Source: Lentibacillus kapialis
Lineage (GTDB): Bacteria > Bacillota > Bacilli > Bacillales > Amphibacillaceae
Length of the DNA stretch: 43,301 bases
Reading direction: 5' to 3'
Assembly (NCBI RefSeq): GCF_014646635.1
Contig: NZ_BMNQ01000027.1
Coordinates: 1 to 43,301, forward strand
This document shows positions 24,564 through 33,246 of the stretch, in pieces. The position numbers and the translations under genes are program-made. Each line of letters opens with the position of its first letter. Position 1 is the stretch's first letter. The notes under the pieces were generated by a model. It worked only from the letters and a program-made list of their open reading frames with translations, made no database searches and had not been told where the DNA came from.

Positions 24564-24974
24564 GTGAAAACATTCAAGCTGAGATCTTTAAACGTTATCA
24601 ATAATGAAAATGCTGATGTATTGAAACAATCGGTCCCTCTTTTGGATGGTTTGATTATTAACAAGGAAGATGAAGAAAACCGCTGGGTAATCGAAGCTTA
24701 TGTTGAACAGGAACAATATGATTTTTTTCAACACCTTCAGAGCCGTAACGAACAAGTCCTGATAGAGGTTAAAATTACAAAAGAAAGTAATGATCCTGCA
24801 ACGTTCATTACATCGATAACAGGAATGAATGAAATTGGCGATCAGATGAATGTGCTTTTCATCGGAACCATTGTCGATCAGCGGAAAGAAATTATTGAAG
24901 AGAAATTGAAACTGCTGATTGAACAAGGCTATCAAGGGGAGAACCTGCTGTACAAATTTAAAGAACAGATTTAA
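24564..24974 (+). CDS. YwpF-like protein
   Basis: A 136-residue soluble protein resembling B. subtilis YwpF: MKTFKLRSLNVI at the start and LLDGLIINKEDEENRWVIEAY near residues 27-47. The rest is predicted beta-rich followed by a charged C-terminal helix (about 105-125). GTG 24564 with GGGGGTG six bases upstream. The function is not known. It follows moaA by 40 bases and may be read from the same transcript, but nothing suggests a cofactor role. Confidence 0.7.
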   Translation: MKTFKLRSLNVINNENADVLKQSVPLLDGLIINKEDEENRWVIEAYVEQEQYDFFQHLQSRNEQVLIEVKITKESNDPATFITSITGMNEIGDQMNVLFIGTIVDQRKEIIEEKLKLLIEQGYQGENLLYKFKEQI

Positions 24975-25018
24975 CGGAATTCCCTGTTTTGTCTTAAAAA
25001 AATGACCCTCAGGCTTTC

Positions 25019-25058
25019 AAAAGCCGGCGTGCTGCTTTTAAGTGTCCGCCGGCTTTTT
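25019..25058 (+). terminator. Strong intrinsic terminator
   Basis: AAAAGCCGGCG and CGCCGGCTTTTT form an 11-bp stem. It ends the moeA-moaA-ywpF transcript. Confidence 0.85.
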
Positions 25059-25153
25059 CACTGTTCTTTAAGTTTAAAATGCCGGCCTAAAAATTACCGA
25101 AATTGGAAGCATTCATCGTACTTGACTGCTATAATGTTATTATGTTTTTTCAT

Positions 25154-25206
25154 AACGTCACAAAGTATAACTTATAGATCACCTTATAAAATCGCTATAA
25201 GAGGTA
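25154..25206 (+). repeat. Degenerate copy of the 85-bp hairpin repeat, interrupted
   Basis: AACGTCACAAAGTATAACTT and ACCTTATAA match the repeat head, then similarity stops at the MITE-like element at 25207. Sequence after that element (25351-25388) has a T-rich right-arm-like end, as though one copy was split and partly lost. Confidence 0.5.
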
Positions 25207-25350
25207 GTTCAAAAAGTCCGGTAAAAATGACACTTTGAATTTCTTCGTTGGCTTGTTTCTCCGCTGCTCATGTATCTAAAGGCATACATTCCGCTGCTCG
25301 AAACTGCGCCGCCTCGAACTTCTTGGTCCTTTTTATCCTCCTTTTTGAAC
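25207..25350. mobile_element. 144-bp MITE-like element
   Basis: Perfect 10-bp terminal inverted repeats GTTCAAAAAG / CTTTTTGAAC, extending imperfectly to about 25 bp (shared TAAAAA and GAC). It has no coding capacity. It sits 76 bases upstream of the potassium transporter gene. Together with the repeat remnant it fills the 25059-25426 gap. Confidence 0.6.
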
Positions 25351-25426
25351 ACGCACTATAAGGCGAGATGAACGACGTGTTTTTCAAAAACAGCAAATAA
25401 TTTAACGACAATTGCAGGGGGTAGAT

Positions 25427-26788
25427 ATGATGAAACATTCTTTTATACGGTGGGTGAATCAATTATCACCGGTCCAATTGATTTTCCTGTTTTATTTTAT
25501 AGCCGTTATTCTGGCTACGGCACTTCTGGCACTCCCTGCAGCTCATCAGGATGGGGTGGAACCGCCGTTCATTGACGTATTATTTACGGCTGTTAGCGCG
25601 CTGAGTGTAACCGGTTTGAGCACTTTAACAATTGCTGATACATTTAGCACAACTGGTATCACGATGCTTGCCGTCATTCTTCAGTTAGGCGGTGTCGGTG
25701 TTATGGCAGTGGGAACGTTTATCTGGATGATTGTCGGTAAAAAAATCGGACTCAGAGAACGTCGGCTGATTATGGCAGACCAAAATCAGACATCCTTTTC
25801 GGGGATTGTTCGGTTAATAAAGGAAATTTTATCCGTCCTTCTGATTATTGAGTTAATCGGTTTTCTGATTCTTGGAACATACTTTCTGCAGTATTTCCCG
25901 ACAGCAAAAGAAGCTTATTTTCAAGGATTTTTCGGAGTGATCAGTGCAACGACAAATGGGGGTTTCGATATTACCGGTCAATCCCTTGTACTGTTTAAGG
26001 ATGATTACTTTGTCCAGTTCATCAATATGCTGCTGATTATATTCGGAGCAATTGGCTATCCGGTTTTGGTCGAAATAAAAGAATTTTTAATTGGAAGTGG
26101 AAGCAAAGGCAATACATTTCGTTTTTCATTGTTTACCAAAGTCACGACGTTGACCTTTTTTGTATTGGTTATCATAGGGACTATTTTCATTATGCTGCTG
26201 GATATAGGTGACTTTTTTGCAGGTAAATCCTGGCACGAAGTATTGTTCTATTCTTTGTTTCAGTCGGTTACAACACGAAGCGGCGGACTGAGTACAATGG
26301 ATGTCAGTCAACTGTCCGAGCCGAACCACTTGTTCATGTCCGTCCTCATGTTCATCGGAGCCTCTCCGAGTAGTGCCGGGGGAGGTGTCAGGACAACGAC
26401 ATTTGCGCTGGTTGTCATATTCATCATTACGTACGCGAGGGGAAAGGGGAATATTCGGCTTTTCAATCGTGAAGTATATGAGGAGGATTTGTTAAAAGCC
26501 GTCATGGTGACATTAATGGGTTTTATATTTGTTTTTACTGCAATGATTATGATATCCATTGTGGAACCATTTGAATTGTCTGAAATCCTTTTTGAAGCAA
26601 CCTCGGCGTTTGGAACGGTCGGTTTATCTCTTGGTATAACGGATAACCTGTCAAGTATCAGTAAGATTATTCTGATGATATTAATGTTTATTGGTAGAAT
26701 AGGGATTATTACCTTCTTGCTTATCTTTAAAGATAATAAAAATGTAGGGAAGTATCACTATCCTAAAGAGAAAATGATTATTGGTTGA
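25427..26788 (+). CDS. TrkH/KtrB-family potassium uptake protein
   Basis: A 453-residue membrane subunit with four M1-P-M2 repeats. The four filter regions are SALSVTGLSTL near residues 61-71, SATTNGGFDI near 175-184, SVTTRSGGLSTMD near 283-295, and TSAFGTVGLSLG near 393-404; each keeps the filter glycine. The length and single-domain layout fit KtrB or KtrD rather than long TrkH. The regulatory KtrA/KtrC subunit is not nearby, as for B. subtilis ktrD, so it must be supplied elsewhere. The start is ATG 25427 or 25430, both served by GCAGGGGG; the TTG at 25412 overlaps that site. Confidence 0.9.
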   Translation: MMKHSFIRWVNQLSPVQLIFLFYFIAVILATALLALPAAHQDGVEPPFIDVLFTAVSALSVTGLSTLTIADTFSTTGITMLAVILQLGGVGVMAVGTFIWMIVGKKIGLRERRLIMADQNQTSFSGIVRLIKEILSVLLIIELIGFLILGTYFLQYFPTAKEAYFQGFFGVISATTNGGFDITGQSLVLFKDDYFVQFINMLLIIFGAIGYPVLVEIKEFLIGSGSKGNTFRFSLFTKVTTLTFFVLVIIGTIFIMLLDIGDFFAGKSWHEVLFYSLFQSVTTRSGGLSTMDVSQLSEPNHLFMSVLMFIGASPSSAGGGVRTTTFALVVIFIITYARGKGNIRLFNREVYEEDLLKAVMVTLMGFIFVFTAMIMISIVEPFELSEILFEATSAFGTVGLSLGITDNLSSISKIILMILMFIGRIGIITFLLIFKDNKNVGKYHYPKEKMIIG

Positions 26789-26861
26789 TGGCTCCCAATC
26801 GCTCATATGCGGTGTTCAATTGTCAGTCAGCCTCCCCTTGACTGAAGCTTCGCCTTAATCA

Positions 26862-27995
26862 TCATGATTTTTTGATATCGAGAATTTTTAACTGATCATT
26901 TTCGTGTCCGATCGTCAGTTTATAGGTGATTTTTTCTTTGCTTGTTTTTTTCTTATCCGACGATTTTATTTCCGTCGTAACGGTGACGGACGTTTTAACC
27001 TGTTTTTCGTCTGTAACGGTGCTGGAAAGACCAGAATATTCAAGGTTTTTAAAATGGATATAGTCTTCTCGAAACTCCGAATAAGACCGGGATGATTGCA
27101 TTGGGCTTCCAAGCAGTGTGTAAGCCCCGACATAGTCTCTTATGCTGATGCTTTCGAAAAAGTAATCCGCTACATATTCGGCATCTTCAATAAGCTGATC
27201 GGTATTGTCTGTGGTGGTGATCTCATCGGCATTTTTATATACCAGCTGATCATTTTGCGCCTTTTTTGACCAGGTTGTCACTTGGTCATAGATTTCATCT
27301 GCAGGAATACTGAAACCGATTGTTCCATCATCAGTGCCCACCGAATTAATGCCGATAACATTGCCGGTTTCCCGGTTAATCAACGGTCCTCCGCTGTTGC
27401 CCTCGGTTATTTGCGCGGAAATTTGATAGACATTTTCATAATTGAATCCATCAACTGTGAAATTGCGTTCCGTTCCTGAAATGATCCCCAGGGTAACCGT
27501 GTTTTGGAAGCCGTGAGGGCTGCCAAGTGCGATGACTGCATCTCCAATTTCTGCTTTTGTATCGTTTTCAATCGTCAAGGAATTTTGATTGGCCAGCTGT
27601 TGTACACGGATAACGGCAATGTCCGTATCTTTACCTGTTCCAACTATTGCTGCAGGGTAAACCCGACCGTCAGTTGTACGAACGTCAATTACGTCAGCAT
27701 CTTTTACAACGTGGGCATTTGTGATGATATCGCCTTTTTCATTAAACAAAAATCCGGATCCGGTGATTGTTTTCTGTTCCGTTTTGCCCTCTATCTGGAC
27801 AACACTTTTTTCGGCATTATGGATAATTGATTTCAGGTCCAGGTTGCGGGTGTTTGATTCCACCATGTTAATGCCAGGGTTGTTTACTGATATGGGATTT
27901 GATCGCCATGTATTATATATCATAGTCACTATCGTAATGCCGGCTGCAACGAGCAATATAGATACAATCAGCGGTCCCAGATATTTTTTATGCAT
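26862..27995 (-). CDS. HtrA-like membrane-anchored serine protease without PDZ domain
   Basis: A 377-residue protein: an N-terminal anchor (residues 7-28), a trypsin-like S1C domain and a C-terminal domain. The triad is H95 (TNAHVV), D125 (DTDIAVI) and S201 (EGNSGGPL). Residues 260-377 lack the PDZ fold of DegP/HtrA; they look like an NTF2-like domain (YVADYFFESISIRDYVGAYT near 274-293, ending in ITYKLTIGHENDQLKILDIK). It probably acts outside the membrane on envelope proteins. The zinc-ribbon protein gene lies 61 bases upstream on the same strand. GAGGTGACC precedes the ATG. Confidence 0.87.
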   Translation of the reverse strand: MHKKYLGPLIVSILLVAAGITIVTMIYNTWRSNPISVNNPGINMVESNTRNLDLKSIIHNAEKSVVQIEGKTEQKTITGSGFLFNEKGDIITNAHVVKDADVIDVRTTDGRVYPAAIVGTGKDTDIAVIRVQQLANQNSLTIENDTKAEIGDAVIALGSPHGFQNTVTLGIISGTERNFTVDGFNYENVYQISAQITEGNSGGPLINRETGNVIGINSVGTDDGTIGFSIPADEIYDQVTTWSKKAQNDQLVYKNADEITTTDNTDQLIEDAEYVADYFFESISIRDYVGAYTLLGSPMQSSRSYSEFREDYIHFKNLEYSGLSSTVTDEKQVKTSVTVTTEIKSSDKKKTSKEKITYKLTIGHENDQLKILDIKKS

Positions 27996-28056
27996 GTGGT
28001 CACCTCGTTGATGGCTATTTGATCATGGGTTTCAAGTACGTGAGCATTTAAATGGT

Positions 28057-29214
28057 TTATTGATCAATATACCATTTGATTGTCTTCACTTTGATATCAA
28101 TTTGTTTTTTTTGATCAATATCGAAATGTGTGAAATCAAACTCGCCGGTTTGATCCGGATAAAGTTTGTCCGGATAGACATATACTTTATTGGATAAAAA
28201 GGCTTCATCATCATTCAGCAGTTCATATTTAACCAAAATGGTATTGATTGGGATAGTCGCGACACTTTTTACTTTTCCTTTTATGACTGCTTTCCCTTGT
28301 TCATCTTTTTCGACATTGACCGAAACGAGCTCAATCGCATCATTCTCATTCAGCTTCCGTTCCTCTTCAGCTGAATTGATAGCCTGTTCAATGCGCTGTT
28401 GCTGCGCTGTCTCAAATGCCGTTTTTTCCTTTTCAATCGTAGTCTTCAGACTTTGTAATTTTTCAGATTCCGGTGCATATTTCATCCCATCTTCAACCAC
28501 CAGCAGAGCATCTGAAAATTGTTTATCGTTTAATTGTTCATTTGCCTTGGAAAACGTATGTTCAACAATACGTGTACGGATATTGCCGGTTATCTTCTCA
28601 GCCTCCTCATTTTGAATGGCATCGGCTTCCCATAATAGCGTTTTTAACTCATTGATGCTTGGGTCCTGTTCCAGTTCGTATTTAAGCTGTTCCAATTTAA
28701 TTGTATTACGTTTCTCTGTCAGCTTATTGATTAATGGAATAACCGTATCACCATTGAAATTGGATAAACTGCTTTCTGCTTCATTGATGAGCGCGAGTGC
28801 TTTTTGGAATTCCTGTTCTTCAAGAAGATTTTTCGCCCGTTGCATATCTTTTTCGGCAATTTTTGCAATATCGACAAAATTTAAGGCTACATCAGCCTGC
28901 GGAAATGACTGATTATGTTCAAGGGCTAACTTCAGGGCGTCGTTTGCTTCCTGATAGTGACCTTCCATAGCATTTTCCTCGCCTTTATTGTATAGTTCTT
29001 TTGCTTGAGATGCCTGTGATTGCAAAAACAGATAATAAAAAACACAAGTCAACAGAATGAGTACCATAATCGATATTGGAAAATACCAGTTTTTATTGAA
29101 TGTTTTCGTGTTTGTAAGGCGTTCATGCATGTCTTCCGGTAGTTTTTTTCCGCATTTTATGCAATAGGATTCATTATTCTGAACTTTTGTGCCACAATAG
29201 GGACAGTGGTGCAT
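28057..29214 (-). CDS. Zinc-ribbon, single-TM protein with coiled-coil/TPR-like and FxLYD-like ends
   Basis: About 385 residues. A cytoplasmic zinc ribbon (CPYCGTKV and CIKCGKKL, residues 4-24) is followed by a membrane helix near residues 46-65. The outer part begins with TPR-like helices (LYNKGEENAMEGHYQEANDA near 75-94), then a long charged coiled coil to about residue 290. The C-terminal ~90 residues form a beta-rich domain like FxLYD/DUF3426 types (KGKVKSVATIPINTILVKYE). Three overlapping starts exist (GTG 29220, ATG 29217, ATG 29214); the last is best spaced from AGGTG. It likely works with the protease downstream; the substrate is unknown. Confidence 0.75.
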   Translation of the reverse strand: MHHCPYCGTKVQNNESYCIKCGKKLPEDMHERLTNTKTFNKNWYFPISIMVLILLTCVFYYLFLQSQASQAKELYNKGEENAMEGHYQEANDALKLALEHNQSFPQADVALNFVDIAKIAEKDMQRAKNLLEEQEFQKALALINEAESSLSNFNGDTVIPLINKLTEKRNTIKLEQLKYELEQDPSINELKTLLWEADAIQNEEAEKITGNIRTRIVEHTFSKANEQLNDKQFSDALLVVEDGMKYAPESEKLQSLKTTIEKEKTAFETAQQQRIEQAINSAEEERKLNENDAIELVSVNVEKDEQGKAVIKGKVKSVATIPINTILVKYELLNDDEAFLSNKVYVYPDKLYPDQTGEFDFTHFDIDQKKQIDIKVKTIKWYIDQ

Positions 29215-29414
29215 CATCACACCTGCTTTCGCTCTGGATTATTAAAGGATATACGGATAACATCTTATTCCAAGTTTATCATATTTTAGCTCTAGTCCGC
29301 ATCAACCAGGGAAAGCCATTGCACTAATAGAAGTTTTACTTTCATTAATACGATGAAATTGGTATGATGAAAGGGAAGATTAGACCTTATAAACTGCACG
29401 AAGGAGGTACAAAC

Positions 29415-29501
29415 ATGGGAGTGTGGGAAACAGCCTTTGGTATTGTTTGTTTTGGATTGCTTGTACTTAATATTGGCTATTGTATTTTTGATAATGAATA
29501 A
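29415..29501 (+). CDS. 28-residue single-TM microprotein
   Basis: A perfect AAGGAGG at 29401-29407 lies 7 bases before ATG 29415. The peptide starts MGVWETAFGIVCFG, has one hydrophobic helix to about residue 24 and ends in FDNE. I know no family for it. The strong ribosome site and the hairpin right after the stop argue that it is real. Role unknown; small regulatory membrane peptide is a possibility. Confidence 0.55.
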   Translation: MGVWETAFGIVCFGLLVLNIGYCIFDNE

Positions 29502-29505
29502 GCAT

Positions 29506-29538
29506 AAGGGTCAGATACTTTAGTGTATGTCTGACCCT
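29506..29538. terminator. Hairpin after the microprotein gene
   Basis: AAGGGTCAGA pairs with TCTGACCCTT (10 bp, extended by TA/TA). There is no T-run after it, so it may be a stability or regulatory hairpin rather than a standard terminator. Confidence 0.5.
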
Positions 29539-29795
29539 TGTCAGCGATCATTGGTTTATAGGAGAATAATAAGCTCTGATCCGACGGCTGCCTCTTCTTG
29601 CCGACGATATCCTTTCATTTTCCATACGTGTGTGATATAACAGTAAACACATCTACTTGCCACGAGATTTATGATCCAGTTTAAATTCCTCCCAAGCGAA
29701 AGAGTTTTTCCAGAAATTTCAATTAAAACTTGTCATGATTTGTTGAATTATGCTAGAGTTAAGTAAGTCTGTCATGGAGGTGCCCTTTAGACCAT

Positions 29796-29975
29796 ATGTG
29801 TGCTGAAGATACGATTTTAAGACGCATTGAATATTTGCGAAACAGGATGACTGATGTTGCGATGGAAAAAGGTTTTACAAGTCCGGAATCTGTAAGGATC
29901 AGCCAGGAATTGGACAAGCTGTTAAATCTGTACCAATCTATGAAACATACGAATAATCGGGAAAAAGTAAAGTGA
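29796..29975 (+). CDS. Spo0E-family aspartyl-phosphate phosphatase
   Basis: A 59-residue helical-hairpin protein that would dephosphorylate Spo0A~P (or a related response regulator) and delay sporulation. It carries the family signature SQELDKLLNLY (residues 36-46) and an N-terminal helix LRRIEYLRNRMTDVA. GGAGGTG lies 13 bases before the ATG, rather long, so expression may be weak. It stands alone; the region between 29539 and 29795 has no other feature. Confidence 0.85.
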   Translation: MCAEDTILRRIEYLRNRMTDVAMEKGFTSPESVRISQELDKLLNLYQSMKHTNNREKVK

Positions 29976-30099
29976 AATTCACACGACCTTGACCCTTTTC
30001 CGCCTCTTATGTGTAACCGCAAGCGCAAACATCCTTAGTGTTTCCCCCTCTATCTCTTCCTTGTTTCCTATATGGATTGATTGATCTTTTATTTCATTC

Positions 30100-30466
30100 C
30101 ACTAGCGTTGCATAAAAAATAATAGCGAAGTCAAACAATTGATTTCATGATCGGGATTAATAACTGAAATTTCTGATACAGACAATCCTACATGGAAGAA
30201 AAAAGGACAACAAGGCTATAAAGGTAGTTCTACATCCATTTTTTTACATTTATTTAGTTGACAGGATCATAAGTTAAATTGTTCAAATGAGCAATATCAC
30301 CCGATACGTATTGTGCTAAGGTTTGTTCAAAGTACATTGTTGTTGCAGGACAGGACTACCACACCCTAATTATAAGGTTTTTTTATAACTCTTAATAGTG
30401 AAAATTACCTTTATTCACAACATTTATTGCTTGACTTTTACTTGAAAATTTTGTGCAACGCTAGTG
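30100..30466. mobile_element. Decayed IS or MITE with 18-bp terminal inverted repeats
   Basis: CACTAGCGTTGCATAAAA at 30100-30117 is inverted, with one mismatch, at 30449-30466. Flanks share ATTTCA, a possible partial target duplication. The ~330-bp interior has short phrases such as WKKKGQQGYKGSSTS but no intact transposase. It occupies most of the gene-free stretch 29976-30670. Confidence 0.6.
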
Positions 30467-30670
30467 ATTTCACTGAGGTAAAACATGTGCTTAAATTCCG
30501 GCTGGGAGTCTCAAGTATTCTTGAATCATAATAAATGTTATAAAATGTTCAAATAATTTTGAGTAGTATAAGGAAATATAGGGTATACTGTAAATAAAAC
30601 AAAATAGATGATTCGAAAAGTTCGTGCGATAGCTTTTTGAATGATCCATCATGAAGGAGTGTATGACCAT

Positions 30671-30820
30671 ATGCGTTTAAAACATCAGACTTTTGAAGAT
30701 CTGGTTAAACAGAATAAACAGGAACTGCTTGAAGATGATCGAAAACTCAAACAAATCGAACAACGACTTGATAAAAAAGCAGCCGATCGAAATGCTGATA
30801 AAGTGGATAAAATATCCTAA
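30671..30820 (+). CDS. fbpB: FbpB-family small basic protein
   Basis: A 49-residue highly charged helical protein: MRLKHQTFEDLVKQNKQELL matches the FbpB family (B. subtilis FbpB begins in the same way), which works with the Fur-controlled small RNA FsrA in the iron-sparing response. AAGGAG lies about 12 bases upstream. No clear Fur box is visible in the 150 bases before it, so iron control is not shown by sequence here. Tail residues (DKKAADRNADKVDK) are typical low-complexity helix. Confidence 0.8.
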   Translation: MRLKHQTFEDLVKQNKQELLEDDRKLKQIEQRLDKKAADRNADKVDKIS

Positions 30821-30836
30821 ACGCTTGTTCAAACGC

Positions 30837-30873
30837 AAAAAAGAGGGGCATCTAAAAATGTCTCTCTTTTTCT
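30837..30873 (+). terminator. Terminator of fbpB
   Basis: AAAAAAGAGGGGCA pairs with TGTCTCTCTTTTT; the T-run is followed without gap by a copy of the 85-bp repeat. Confidence 0.8.
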
Positions 30874-30876
30874 TAT

Positions 30877-30954
30877 AACGTCAGAAAATATAAAATGGTT
30901 GACCTTATAAGCTTCGGCATTCGCTATAAGACGAGGCGAATGCCGAGTTTTTCT
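30877..30954 (+). repeat. 85-bp hairpin repeat, copy 2
   Basis: Head AACGTCAGAAAATATAAAA then GACCTTATAAG and the hairpin CGGCATTCGC / GCGAATGCCG followed by AGTTTTTCT. It sits at once after the fbpB terminator. Confidence 0.8.
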
Positions 30955-30957
30955 AAA

Positions 30958-31034
30958 CATCAGAAAGTTATGGAGGACCTTATAAGAACAGCTCGGCATC
31001 CGCTATAAATTAAGGCGAATACCGAGCTTTTCTG
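30958..31034 (+). repeat. 85-bp hairpin repeat, copy 3 (tandem)
   Basis: Head CATCAGAAAGTTATGGAGGA and hairpin GCTCGGCATCCGC / GCGAATACCGAGC (two mismatches) then TTTTCT. It lies between the previous copy and the end of the minus-strand scdA, so it can serve as terminator for both directions. Confidence 0.8.
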
Positions 31035-31041
31035 AAACCGG

Positions 31042-31734
31042 CTATAATTTTTTAAACAGGACGTGGTTCTCTAGGTGGATATGCTGAAATGTATCGCTCT
31101 CCAATTCTGCGAGCCGTGCATAGGTGATACGGTAGGAATTGCACGCATCAATTGGCGGCTGAAATCCCTCAGTGATCTCGCGCATGCGCTTCAGAATATT
31201 GCCGCACGTATCATGTTCATCTTCCAGGTCGCCATTGGCTAGATGAATCTGTTCCAGGAGTTGGTCACTTGGATTTTCCTCGTATTCCTTAATCAGTGGA
31301 AAAACTTCTTCTTCTTCCTTGACCGAATGTTCCTCCATCTCTGTCTTAAACGCGTTGTAAAGCTTGTGAAGCTCTTTTAAATGCGGATGATTCTTGCCGT
31401 GAACACGGAAGATTTTTGAAACAAATTTCCCTAGTGCGGGCAGTTCTTCACACAAATAAGCATGGTGTGTATGAACGATGTGATCAATTAATTCACCGGG
31501 GGCTTTGGCATCCCAATCAATGACTTCATGATCTTCCTTTTGCCAATTCTGATAGGAAAGATTAAGCTCACCCATCACTTCTTCTTCATCTATGTTACGT
31601 TCTTTAAAAATTTCCGCAAGCGGCCGGTCCCCGCCGCAGCAAAAATCAATGCGCTTCTTTTTAAATAAGTCGCTTGCTTTTGGATACATTTTGACGATGT
31701 CAGCCGGTTTATGTTCAATGGTAAATTCAGTCAT
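31042..31734 (-). CDS. scdA: Iron-sulfur cluster repair di-iron protein (ScdA/YtfE/Ric)
   Basis: A 230-residue cytoplasmic protein that restores Fe-S clusters after nitrosative or oxidative damage. An N-terminal DUF542 domain contains the CC pair (RIDFCCGGDRPL near residues 29-40). The hemerythrin-like di-iron domain follows with the histidine ligands in IDHIVHTHHAYLC near 82-94, EEHSVKEEEEVFPL near 133-146, and later HDTCGNIL and HIHLENHVLF. AAGGAGG precedes the ATG. It stands alone and its 3' end abuts a pair of hairpin repeats. Confidence 0.93.
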   Translation of the reverse strand: MTEFTIEHKPADIVKMYPKASDLFKKKRIDFCCGGDRPLAEIFKERNIDEEEVMGELNLSYQNWQKEDHEVIDWDAKAPGELIDHIVHTHHAYLCEELPALGKFVSKIFRVHGKNHPHLKELHKLYNAFKTEMEEHSVKEEEEVFPLIKEYEENPSDQLLEQIHLANGDLEDEHDTCGNILKRMREITEGFQPPIDACNSYRITYARLAELESDTFQHIHLENHVLFKKL

Positions 31735-31811
31735 TGCATTGCCTCCTTAAATTGAACTTACCTAAATCATAACGACTTTTCGCCCGAAATGACGTGATTA
31801 AACTCACTATT

Positions 31812-32699
31812 TTAGGATATTTTTGCCCGGCGGGAGCTGATCTGCATAAGAATGACGGCACCGATTATGCACACCATACCGATCATTTGTGCTGTCGTAA
31901 AAGCTTCTTGAAAAATGAATATGCCAATCCACGTTGCTACGACCGGTTCTACTGTCGTTAGAATCGAGGCTTTGGATGCCTCTGTTTTGTTCAGCCCGTA
32001 TGTGTAAATGAGATAAGCGAATGCTGTTGGAAGAAAACCAAGTCCAACGGCAAAAAATAAGACACGGGGCTGCATCAATACAGGTAATTTTTCTTGGTAA
32101 GGGAAAAATGGCAGCAATGAGATGGCTGCTATGATAAATGTATAGGCTGTAATGCTTAACGTTGTGTATTTTTTCAATGCAAATTTACTGAAAATGCTGT
32201 AAAGCGCATAGCCAAATCCTGATCCCAATCCGAACAAAATGCTTGCCAGCTGCAGCGTGTTCAAGTTAAGGGGAATCAAACCGACAACAAGGGCACTGCC
32301 AAAGATAGTGATTATAAGAGCCGTGATTTTAGGCTTTGTCAGCGGTTCCTGAAAGAGTATGAAAGATAATATGGTAACAAATGCCGGCCCCGTGTAAAGG
32401 AGGGCCGTTGCCACTGGAATGGTTGATAGATGAATGGCCGTGAACATGCAGAAATTGAAAAAAACAATACTGAAAATCCCTGTGCCAATAAAGTATTTTA
32501 TATCAGAAAAGGACGTCAGTTTCAGTTTTTTTGGTTCCTTGATAATCAAGAAAAGCACCAATAATAGGGCAGCGGACCAAACTCTCAAGATCACGACTTC
32601 CATAGGTGTGAAACCATATGCATACAAGTTCTTCACATACCATCCGATCGTTCCCCACAGTGCGGCACCGAGTATAATGTAAAGAAACGCTTTATTCAA
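31812..32699 (-). CDS. EamA-family (DMT superfamily) transporter
   Basis: A 295-residue membrane protein with ten helices in two EamA halves (residues about 5-135 and 148-288). FTPMEVVILRVWSAALLLVL near 30-49 and ILTTVEPVVATWIGIFIFQEA near 240-260 are the paired EamA motifs. Members export or import amino acids and other metabolites; the substrate is not predictable. TTG 32699 is the start, with GGGGGGAT at about 32708-32715. It diverges from the small membrane protein at 32819. Confidence 0.88.
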   Translation of the reverse strand: MNKAFLYIILGAALWGTIGWYVKNLYAYGFTPMEVVILRVWSAALLLVLFLIIKEPKKLKLTSFSDIKYFIGTGIFSIVFFNFCMFTAIHLSTIPVATALLYTGPAFVTILSFILFQEPLTKPKITALIITIFGSALVVGLIPLNLNTLQLASILFGLGSGFGYALYSIFSKFALKKYTTLSITAYTFIIAAISLLPFFPYQEKLPVLMQPRVLFFAVGLGFLPTAFAYLIYTYGLNKTEASKASILTTVEPVVATWIGIFIFQEAFTTAQMIGMVCIIGAVILMQISSRRAKIS

Positions 32700-32818
32700 A
32701 GTCCGTATCCCCCCAAACTATGTTTATTGCTGACATTATACCAGAGAGTATCGACGTATAATACGAAAGAGATTGGTTCATATTGGATAATAAACTGGCA
32801 GGGAAGAGGTGAAAGCAA

Positions 32819-33154
32819 TTGTTGGATGGCATGGGTATAACGAAGGTAGTACAAATGTTATCAGAACAGATAAACCCTGCATACATTTTTATGATAATAG
32901 CGATTAGCGGCATCTATATGTTTGTTCGTCCGTTCATAAAGTGGATTGTTGACTCTAAATCAGTCACATTATTAAACTACGTTATGAGCAGTTTGCTTGT
33001 TCTGGTGGTTCTTTTCGGAGGTATTGCTTTATCAGCCGTTTTCCGTCGTTCTATGCTGGAAGTCACCTTACATAGTCTGGCGGTTTTTGGCGGATGTCTG
33101 GGAGGGATTCACTTATTACTTCAGGTCTTTCGCAATAAAAAGAAGCGCGTATGA
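32819..33154 (+). CDS. Small membrane protein of unknown function
   Basis: A 111-residue protein with three hydrophobic helices (about residues 21-38, 51-71 and 82-101) and a basic C-terminus (FRNKKKRV). TTG 32819 (or 32822) is supported by GAGGTG. I do not recognise a family. It shares a divergent promoter region with the EamA transporter. Confidence 0.6.
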   Translation: MLDGMGITKVVQMLSEQINPAYIFMIIAISGIYMFVRPFIKWIVDSKSVTLLNYVMSSLLVLVVLFGGIALSAVFRRSMLEVTLHSLAVFGGCLGGIHLLLQVFRNKKKRV

Positions 33155-33246
33155 CGGATAAGCACAACTCTATAATTATCACTTTTTTATAAAAGAAAAG
33201 CGTGACATCCAACTGAAGACTTTTCATCATTTTGGATTTGTTCGTC

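Noticed and set aside
26822-26846. Terminator between the potassium transporter and the protease
   Set aside because: TCAGTCA/TGACTGA can pair but the stem is short and no T-run follows on either strand.
30877-31034. CRISPR array
   Set aside because: Only two imperfect tandem units, each with an internal terminator-like hairpin, no uniform spacers and no cas genes.
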